NCBI GenBank assembly: GCA_038135065.1
Contig: JAYPWI010000012.1
Coordinates: 34,195-98,194 of the forward strand
DNA: 64,000 nucleotides
From: JAYPWI01 sp038135065
Lineage (GTDB): Bacteria > Actinomycetota > Acidimicrobiia > Acidimicrobiales > Poriferisodalaceae
Direction of reading: 5' to 3'
The notes below the pieces were generated by a model, which ran no database searches, was not told where the DNA came from, and saw only the letters and a list, made by a program, of their open reading frames with translations. This document shows positions 58,125 through 64,000 of this stretch, piece by piece. A program made the position numbers and the translations under genes. Each line of letters begins with the position of its first letter. The first letter of the stretch is position 1.

Positions 58125-60863
58125 ATGGCCCTCGCTTCCGACACGTCCACCCTGGGTCTTCGCCGCCGGTTCACCAACCGGGGTCAGGACGTCCACGAGA
58201 CGGTGCAGTGGGAGCGGCGCGAGGCCCGCCTGACCAACTCCCTCGACGGGACCGTGTCGTTTCTGCAGGAGGGGGTCGAGTTTCCCTCCGACTGGAGTGC
58301 CACGGCTGCGAACATCGTCGCTCAGAAGTACTTCCGCGGCACGGTGGGTCACCCCGATCGGGAGTGGTCGCTGCGCCAGGTGGTCGGCCGGGTGGCTGGC
58401 ACGATCCGAGCCTGGGGTGAACAGGACGGGTACTTCGCCGACCGTGAGGAAGCTGACACCTTCGAGGCCGAGCTGACGTGGCTGCTCCTCCACCAACGTG
58501 CGGCCTTCAACAGCCCCGTGTGGTTCAACATCGGGGTGGCAGGAGTGCCCCAGCAAGCGTCGGCCTGCTTCATCCTGTCGGTCGACGACGACATGGAGTC
58601 GATTCTCAACTGGTACGTGGAGGAAGGGCGGATCTTCAAAGGTGGCTCGGGTTCGGGGGTGAACCTTTCCCGCATCAGGGGCTCGAAAGAGCTGTTGCGC
58701 GGTGGCGGTGAAGCCTCAGGTCCGGTCAGTTTCATGCGGGGAGCTGATGCGTCCGCTGGCACGATCAAGAGCGGAGGCAAGACTCGGCGGGCTGCGAAGA
58801 TGGTCCTGCTGGACGACGACCACCCCGACCTCGAGCAGTTCATCTGGTGCAAGGCCGTCGAGGAACGCAAGGCTCGGGTGCTCGGTGCGGCGGGATTCGA
58901 CATGGGCCTCGACGGGGCGGATGCCTTCTCGATCCAGTACCAGAACGCCAACAACTCCGTGCGCCTCTCCGACCGGTTCATGCAGGCTGTGGCCAGCGAC
59001 GACGACTGGCACCTGCTGGCCCGCATCGACGGGGAAGTGCTCGAGACGCGCGCCGCGCGTGATCTGCTGACCCAGATCGCCACTGCGGCCTGGGAGTGCG
59101 CCGACCCAGGGGTCCAATTCAGCTCCACCATCGATCGTTGGCACACATGCTCGGTCACCGGACCGATCACCGCCAGCAACCCGTGTAGCGAGTACCTCCA
59201 CCTCGACAACTCCGCATGCAACCTGGCCAGCCTGAACCTGCGGAGCTTCCACGACGGCACCTCGTTCGACGTCGACGGGTTCCGGCACGCCGTGCGGGTC
59301 GTCTTCATCGCCCAGGACATCCTGGTGGGCAACGCCGACTACCCGACAGACGCCATCGGCGACACCTCGCAACGGTTCAGGCAACTTGGTCTGGGCTTCA
59401 CCAATCTGGGGGCCCTGCTGATGTCGTTGGGTCTGGCCTACGACTCCGACCAGGCTCGGGCCTGGGCGGGCGCGCTCACCGCCTTGATGACCGGGGAGGC
59501 GTACGCGACCTCGGCCGACATGGCCGCCAGGCTCGGCGCGTTCGAGGGATTCGCCGAGAACCGGACGCCGATGCTGCGGGTCCTCGACATGCATCGGGCG
59601 GCCGTCGATGGCGTCGCCGACGGCGCGCCTGCCGAAGTGGTGACTGCGGCCCGGCAACGCTGGGACCACGCCATCGAGGGAGCGGCCCAGGGTGGGGTTC
59701 GCAACAGCCAGGCAACCGTCATCGCCCCGACCGGGACCATCTCGTTCATGATGGACTGCGACACCACGGGTATCGAACCCGAGCTGGGCCTGGTCAAGTT
59801 CAAGAAACTGGTTGGTGGCGGGGATCTGACACTGGTCAACGCGACCATGTCCCTCGCGCTGGAACGACTCGGCTACGGCCACCAGGAAATCGCCGAGATC
59901 GAGGCCCACGTGATGGCCACCGGCTCGGTCATCAGCGCTCCCCACCTCGCCGACGAGCATCTCGACGTGTTCGCCTGTTCGATGGGCGACAACGTCATCC
60001 ATCACCTCGGGCACATCCGGATGATGGCGGCCGTGCAGCCATTCGTGTCCGGCGCCATCTCCAAGACGGTGAACCTGCCCGAGACGGCGACCATTGGCGA
60101 TATCGAGGAACTCATCCGCATCGCCTGGGACTTGGGTCTCAAGGCGGTTGCCGTCTACCGCGACAACTGCAAGCTCGGTCAACCGTTGGAGACCGCCAGC
60201 CGGGAGACGCCAGCCCATGACCAGTCCAGCGACATCGCACGGGCGGTCGACGAGGCAATCGCCGAGATGCACCTCACACCGGTGCGCGAGAAGTTGCCGC
60301 GGACTCGATCCTCGACGACGTACTCCTTCCGGGTCGCGGACTGCCACGGGTACATGACGGTCGGCGAATACGACGACGGTCGCCCGGGCGAGATCTTCCT
60401 CACCGTGGCCAAGCAGGGCTCGACCCTTGCTGGGATCATGGACGCGTTCGCCATCTCGGTGAGCCACGGGTTGCAGTACGGGGTGCCGCTGCGTTCCTAC
60501 GTCGAGGCCTTCGTCAATCTCCGGTTCGAACCGGCGGGCATCACCGACGACCCCGACCTGCGGATCGCCAGCAGCCTCGTGGATTACATCTTCCGTCGTC
60601 TGGCCCTGGAATACCTGAGCCCACAGGAACGGTCGGAGCTCGGTATCCAGTCAACGGCCGAGCGCATGGACCCGCCGTTGCCGGGAATGGAGGCCGCGGC
60701 GGTTCCCACCTCGACCGGTAGCGATCTTGCCCAGCCTGCCCCGCCGGTACCGAGCCCATCGCGCTCAGACGCTCCGCTGTGCTTTGCCTGTGGCGATCAG
60801 ATGATCCGGGCCGGTGCGTGCTACAGCTGCCGGTCCTGCGGCAGTACCAGCGGCTGCGGTTGA
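58125..60863 (+). CDS. nrdJ: Adenosylcobalamin-dependent ribonucleotide reductase (class II)
   Basis: 912 residues, the long NrdJ type. Radical site N352-P-C354-S-E356 (ITASNPCSEYL), an N-terminal region with FNSPVWFNIGV and FKGGSGSGVNLSRIRG for substrate and B12 binding, and a TGTISFMMDCDTTGIEPELG stretch. The Cys-rich tail (CFACGDQMIRAGACYSCRSCG, about 886-912) should carry the disulfide-exchange cysteines and a zinc ribbon. It makes dNDP/dNTPs without oxygen. ATG 58125 has GAGG 7 nt upstream. tdk follows 32 bp downstream: a deoxynucleotide pair. Confidence 0.96.
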   Translation: MALASDTSTLGLRRRFTNRGQDVHETVQWERREARLTNSLDGTVSFLQEGVEFPSDWSATAANIVAQKYFRGTVGHPDREWSLRQVVGRVAGTIRAWGEQDGYFADREEADTFEAELTWLLLHQRAAFNSPVWFNIGVAGVPQQASACFILSVDDDMESILNWYVEEGRIFKGGSGSGVNLSRIRGSKELLRGGGEASGPVSFMRGADASAGTIKSGGKTRRAAKMVLLDDDHPDLEQFIWCKAVEERKARVLGAAGFDMGLDGADAFSIQYQNANNSVRLSDRFMQAVASDDDWHLLARIDGEVLETRAARDLLTQIATAAWECADPGVQFSSTIDRWHTCSVTGPITASNPCSEYLHLDNSACNLASLNLRSFHDGTSFDVDGFRHAVRVVFIAQDILVGNADYPTDAIGDTSQRFRQLGLGFTNLGALLMSLGLAYDSDQARAWAGALTALMTGEAYATSADMAARLGAFEGFAENRTPMLRVLDMHRAAVDGVADGAPAEVVTAARQRWDHAIEGAAQGGVRNSQATVIAPTGTISFMMDCDTTGIEPELGLVKFKKLVGGGDLTLVNATMSLALERLGYGHQEIAEIEAHVMATGSVISAPHLADEHLDVFACSMGDNVIHHLGHIRMMAAVQPFVSGAISKTVNLPETATIGDIEELIRIAWDLGLKAVAVYRDNCKLGQPLETASRETPAHDQSSDIARAVDEAIAEMHLTPVREKLPRTRSSTTYSFRVADCHGYMTVGEYDDGRPGEIFLTVAKQGSTLAGIMDAFAISVSHGLQYGVPLRSYVEAFVNLRFEPAGITDDPDLRIASSLVDYIFRRLALEYLSPQERSELGIQSTAERMDPPLPGMEAAAVPTSTGSDLAQPAPPVPSPSRSDAPLCFACGDQMIRAGACYSCRSCGSTSGCG

Positions 60864-60889
60864 GTCCGGGAATGACACGGGTGTAGTTT
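60860..60889 (+). promoter_or_regulatory. Promoter of tdk (leaderless)
   Basis: TTGAGT (60860-60865) and TAGTTT (60884-60889) are 18 bp apart. The -10 ends 6 nt before the ATG at 60896, and the -35 overlaps the nrdJ stop codon. Confidence 0.55.
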
Positions 60890-60895
60890 CGGCCC

Positions 60896-61510
60896 ATGGG
60901 ACGGTTGAGGTACTCCTACGGCACGATGGGCTCCGGCAAGTCCACCATGGCGCTGCAGATCCATCACAACCTGGCGGCCACCGGCACCGGCTTGCTGTGC
61001 AGCATGCATGACCGCGAGGGGGCCAGGGTATCGAGCGCGCTGGGAGTCTCGGCTCCAGCGATCCAGGTGGAGCCGACCCTCGACCTCTACGAGGTGGCCA
61101 CGGCGCACCGGCAGGCCCACGGGGCGCTCGACTTCATGGTGTGCGACGAGGCCCAGTTCTACACGGAGGAGCAGGTGGAGCAGCTCGCCGCCGTCGCCGA
61201 CGACCTGGGGGCCGATGTCTGGGCCTTCGGCTTGCTCACCGATTTTCGTGGGCGTCTGTTCCCCGGCACCGTGCGATTCCTCGAACTCGCAGACGAACGT
61301 GTCGAGCTCCAGGTGCAGGCTCGTTGCTGGTGTGGCGAGGCGGCCACCCACAATGCTCGACTGGTCGATGGTCAGCAGGTCTACGACGGCGATGTCGTGC
61401 TCATCGACGACGGACGGGTCGCCCAGATCTCCTACGAGCTCCGTTGCCGATCCCACTGGCTCAGCGGAGAGGCCGGACCTCTCACCGAGCGGCTCCGGGC
61501 CGCCGGATGA
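60896..61510 (+). CDS. tdk: Thymidine kinase (type II)
   Basis: 204 residues. P-loop GTMGSGKS (9-16), the Walker B FMVCDEAQFYTEEQ, the lasso region DGRVAQISYELRCRSHW and zinc cysteines in ARCWCGEAATHNARL plus the C-terminal CRSHW. Phosphorylates thymidine. Its own leaderless promoter lies over the nrdJ stop. The 3' end overlaps the convergent ferrochelatase gene by 29 bp. Confidence 0.94.
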   Translation: MGRLRYSYGTMGSGKSTMALQIHHNLAATGTGLLCSMHDREGARVSSALGVSAPAIQVEPTLDLYEVATAHRQAHGALDFMVCDEAQFYTEEQVEQLAAVADDLGADVWAFGLLTDFRGRLFPGTVRFLELADERVELQVQARCWCGEAATHNARLVDGQQVYDGDVVLIDDGRVAQISYELRCRSHWLSGEAGPLTERLRAAG

Positions 61511-62510
61511 CGGGGGCTGGGCAGCAGTCGGCCCGACACTGATCAGGCCTCGGTCCGCTGTCCCCGAGGGCTGGACGGTCCGACCGCAGTCCTGCCGCTT
61601 CCTCCATCAGGTCGACCAGCATCGAGACGAAGCGTGGCCGGGTTCCCGCTGTGGGAGCGCGCCGCATCTCGATCCCCAGCACTCTGGCTCGCTCGGCCGC
61701 CTGGGTATCGAGGTCGAACACGACCTCCATGTGATCCGAGACGAAACCCAGGGGCACGACCAGCACGCGGTCGGTGCCCTCGCCTGCCAATCGTTCGAGG
61801 ACGTCGCCGATGTCGGGTTCGAGCCACGGGATGACAGGCGGGCCACTCCTGCTCTGGTAGGCCAGTTCGGTCGGGCCCTCTAGGCCGGCCAGGCGACCGA
61901 TCTGCTCCACTGCGGCCGCAAGTTGGTCGGCGTAGTCGCAGGTCTCGGCCTGGCTCACAGGAATGGAATGAGCGGTGAACACGCAGTGCGTGTCGAGCGA
62001 CCAGCCTGCATCCCGGAGGGATTCCTCGACGATGTCGGCGACCGTTCCCAGGAAGTCGGGATGATTCCAAAAGACGCGAACCCGACGAATCTCCGGCGCG
62101 CCTTCACCTGCAGAGGTGGCCCGGGCAATGTCCTCGTGATACTGCCGGCAGCCTGAATACGAACTGAACGCTGAGGTGACAACACAGACGGTGGAGCGCC
62201 GACCCGCGGCCGAGAGGCCAGCCACCACATCCTCGACGTACGGGGCCCAGTTCCGGTTGCCCCAGGCGCCGGGCAGGTCGTGGCCGCGGCGTTCGAGTTC
62301 TTGGTCGATGGCCGCCATCAGAGCGAGGTTCTGACCGTTGATGGGGCTGCGCCCACCGAAGAGGTGGTATTGCTCGGCGACTTCGGCCAAGCGCTCCTGG
62401 GGAACGTTTCGACCCCGCGTCACGTTCTCGAGGAAGGGGATGACATCGTCGGGTCCATCCGGACCACCGAAGGACAGCAGCATCCAACTGTCGAAGGGAC
62501 CAAGGGGCAT
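61482..62510 (-). CDS. cpfC: Ferrochelatase (coproporphyrin-type), Fe-S variant
   Basis: 342 residues. Porphyrin pocket: WMLLSFGGPDGPDDVIPFLENVTRG, QYHLFGGRSPINGQNLALM, and the catalytic His in CVFTAHSIPVSQAETCDYADQL, then AYQSRSGPPVIPWLEPDIGDVL and VVPLGFVSDHMEVVFDLD. Three cysteines near the end (QCRADCCPAP) plus the internal Cys in YSGCRQYHED match the ligand pattern of the [2Fe-2S] cluster in actinobacterial enzymes. It probably inserts Fe into coproporphyrin III, as in other actinobacteria, rather than protoporphyrin IX. Confidence 0.92.
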   Translation of the reverse strand: MPLGPFDSWMLLSFGGPDGPDDVIPFLENVTRGRNVPQERLAEVAEQYHLFGGRSPINGQNLALMAAIDQELERRGHDLPGAWGNRNWAPYVEDVVAGLSAAGRRSTVCVVTSAFSSYSGCRQYHEDIARATSAGEGAPEIRRVRVFWNHPDFLGTVADIVEESLRDAGWSLDTHCVFTAHSIPVSQAETCDYADQLAAAVEQIGRLAGLEGPTELAYQSRSGPPVIPWLEPDIGDVLERLAGEGTDRVLVVPLGFVSDHMEVVFDLDTQAAERARVLGIEMRRAPTAGTRPRFVSMLVDLMEEAAGLRSDRPALGDSGPRPDQCRADCCPAPVIRRPGAAR

Positions 62511-62564
62511 GCCTGCAGTGTGGTCCCAAGCCGGCCGTGTGCCAACACGGCCCGTCGCTGTGCC

Positions 62565-62570
62565 TACCCT
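62565..62570 (+). promoter_or_regulatory. -10 box of the tail-anchored protein gene (leaderless)
   Basis: TACCCT ends 6 nt before the GTG at 62577. Confidence 0.4.
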
Positions 62571-62576
62571 GGGCGG

Positions 62577-63107
62577 GTGCGCAACGACCCCGAGTCCGAT
62601 CCAGACGAGGACCCCGGCGCGGACGATGTGCCAGTGGCGGGGGCTTCGGCCGATGGGGACGAGGCCGATGGGGCCGCAGGAGCCATCGAGGAGGTTCCCG
62701 AGCAGGTGCTTCGGCTGGAGGCGGCTGGTCTGCTGTCCGACGACCTCACGGTTGCCGAGGTGGCCGCCACGGACGGTCCGACCTATGCACTCGATGACCT
62801 GGATCCTGCGGTCGTGGCGAACCTGGTCGGGCGTCTGCAGTCCGCTGGTATCCAGTGGGCCATTGATGGTGCCGGCAGCTTGATCGTTCACGTCAACGAC
62901 GAACGGCGGGCCGACGAGGTGTTCGACGAAGTGTTCGGCCCGGACGGAGAGGAAGCCTCCCTCGGGGACGATCGGGCACCCCGCTCTGATCGAGCGGGCA
63001 CTGCGCCCCTGCCTGACCCAGCCGTGGAGGTGGCCCGGGTGCCCCGACTCCTTGTCCTGTTGGCGCTGGTGGCCGTCGTCGTCCTGGCCGCGGTGCTCTT
63101 GGGCTGA
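62577..63107 (+). CDS. Acidic tail-anchored membrane protein
   Basis: 176 residues: an acidic low-complexity N-terminus (NDPESDPDEDPGADDVP...), a folded-looking middle with EVPEQVLRLEAAGLLSDDLTVAEVAA and VANLVGRLQSAGIQWAIDGAGSLIVHVNDERRADEVFDEVFG, and a C-terminal helix (about 155-175, PRLLVLLALVAVVVLAAVLLG). The middle half looks like a small alpha/beta domain but I recognise no family. GTG 62577 has TACCCT 6 nt upstream. Confidence 0.65.
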   Translation: MRNDPESDPDEDPGADDVPVAGASADGDEADGAAGAIEEVPEQVLRLEAAGLLSDDLTVAEVAATDGPTYALDDLDPAVVANLVGRLQSAGIQWAIDGAGSLIVHVNDERRADEVFDEVFGPDGEEASLGDDRAPRSDRAGTAPLPDPAVEVARVPRLLVLLALVAVVVLAAVLLG

Positions 63108-63110
63108 GGG

Positions 63111-64000
63111 TCAGTCGGACGACGCCGACGAACGGGCCACCACCCACAACACGGGGACGGCAGTCAACCCGATGACCACTGCGGTGAGGATGGTCGCCGG
63201 GTAGCCGATGATGCCCTCCAGGCGGCCGGCTGCCGGGGGACCGACCAGGCCCCCGATACCGGCCGAGGTGTAGAGCAGGCCCAGCACCCCGCCGAGGCCG
63301 TCGGGTCCGAAGACGCCAGCGGTCACCGCCGGAGCGAGAGCGATGAAGCCGCCGTAGCTGACGCCCATGAGGGCTGCGAATCCCATCAGGGCGCCCAGAT
63401 TGGTCCCTGCTGCCAGCCACAGAAGAAAGGTCAGGGGGACCATCGCGCAGCTCGACAGGTACAACACGCTGAGCGGCACTCGGCTGGCCAGCGCCCCGAT
63501 ACCCAGGCGTCCGATGACCGACATGGCCCCGATCACCCCGATGAGCAGGGGTCCGTGGGGGCTGCCTTGCGAGGTCAGCTGGTCGTCGAGGAAGACGAAG
63601 GGAAGGAACAGGATGACGCTGGTCAGGAACATGCCCAGGTACAGGAGGCGGAACTGACGGTTGCCGGCAAGGGTTCGGACGGGTAGGGCGACCGAGCCCG
63701 TCCCGGATCCGGGGGGCCGACGAGCCAAGAGGGCGGCGATGAGCAACAGGACGCCAGCCCCGATCCCGATGGCTTGGAACGCGCTTCGCCACCCGTAAAG
63801 TTCCGCCAACCGGTCGGTCAGTCGGGCCCCGACCAGGGTTCCCATGCCGATACCGGCCACCGCCAGTCCCAAGGCTGTCGTGCGTCGCCGGTCGAACCAT
63901 CCCCCCACTGCAGCCACCATGGGTACGTAGCCCGCTGCGACACCGAACCCCACCCCGAGGCTGTAGGTCACGCAGGCGAGCAGCGGATCGTCGACCGATG
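63111..64000 (-). CDS. MFS transporter (N-terminus beyond the window)
   Basis: Frame open to the right edge; nine codons upstream of GTG 63971 are still open (…VDDPLLACV), so the gene is truncated by the window. The visible 290+ residues contain GWFDRRRTTALGLAVAGIGMGTLVGARLTDRLAELYGWRSAFQ, with the MFS loop motifs, and a C-terminal half with FGPDGLGGVLGLLYTSAGIGGLVGPPAAG, resembling the OFA/monocarboxylate-type branch. Substrate unknown. It converges with the tail-anchored protein gene, 3 bp apart. Confidence 0.85.
   Translation of the reverse strand, partial: SVDDPLLACVTYSLGVGFGVAAGYVPMVAAVGGWFDRRRTTALGLAVAGIGMGTLVGARLTDRLAELYGWRSAFQAIGIGAGVLLLIAALLARRPPGSGTGSVALPVRTLAGNRQFRLLYLGMFLTSVILFLPFVFLDDQLTSQGSPHGPLLIGVIGAMSVIGRLGIGALASRVPLSVLYLSSCAMVPLTFLLWLAAGTNLGALMGFAALMGVSYGGFIALAPAVTAGVFGPDGLGGVLGLLYTSAGIGGLVGPPAAGRLEGIIGYPATILTAVVIGLTAVPVLWVVARSSASSD

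Noticed and set aside
57733..58125. A plus-strand frame of 130 codons in the region before nrdJ
   Set aside because: No ribosome-binding site, no homology, and the frame would cover the repeated TCCACA sites; treated as non-coding.

Overview
The window looks like a chromosomal stretch of a high-GC actinobacterium, most plausibly an Acidimicrobiia-type lineage. This is inferred from gene content: an F420-style LLM oxidoreductase, a BldD-like regulator with a c-di-GMP motif, a LexA/LysM-protein SOS pair, a ferrochelatase with Fe-S cysteines, a B12-dependent ribonucleotide reductase, an actinobacterial Tad locus, and many genes with TANNNT boxes 6-7 nt before the start codon. Two runs of N (100 at 26383-26482 and 10 at 49502-49511) show a draft or metagenome-derived assembly. 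I see no insertion sequence, prophage, CRISPR array or rRNA.

Layout. 1-5.4 kb: a partial secreted FN3/jelly-roll protein, a PaiB-like flavoprotein, an LCP cell-wall ligase, a VOC protein and a DUF4214-methyltransferase. 5.4-5.5 kb: tRNA-Ala(GGC). 5.6-11 kb: acyl-CoA catabolism (class III CoA-transferase, HMG-CoA lyase, LLM oxidoreductase, APH-like kinase) with a small flavin-binding protein and a membrane protein. 11-17 kb: a YbbN-type thioredoxin, a BetA-like GMC oxidoreductase, a NYN/OST-HTH protein, a PhyH protein with a Nudix-like tail and an MFS transporter. 17-23 kb: comEA-comEC-holA, rpsT, lepA.

23-31 kb is an accessory block between lepA and hrcA. It holds a secreted Cys/His repeat protein, an ECF sigma factor with an acidic single-pass membrane partner, and a tightly coupled five-gene operon: moxR, DUF58, DUF4129 membrane protein, a small membrane protein, and a protein I reconstruct as a sigma-like N-terminus, one transmembrane helix and a beta-propeller-like exterior. 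The last gene is interrupted by the 100-N gap, but the gap flanks share a 7-mer that restores one frame.

31-36.5 kb: hrcA, dnaJ, rsmE, a BldD-like regulator, a DUF2797 protein and hemW. 36.5-45.1 kb: a minus-strand Tad/Flp pilus locus (CpaB, CpaE, CpaF, TadB, TadC, pilin, three TadE/G-like minor proteins), followed by a separately promoted pseudokinase and a LysM membrane protein. Both transcription units start behind AT-rich tracts with TATTTC-like motifs at about 10-bp intervals.

45-64 kb: an amidohydrolase with a CobW GTPase, a coupled excisionase-like HTH and CPBP protease, a second LLM protein, an MMPL exporter, cysS-tesB, nudC, the divergent lexA/LysM SOS pair with five LexA-like boxes, a RibD-type reductase, a 544-bp gene-free stretch rich in DnaA-box-like sequences, then nrdJ, tdk, ferrochelatase, a tail-anchored protein and a partial MFS transporter.
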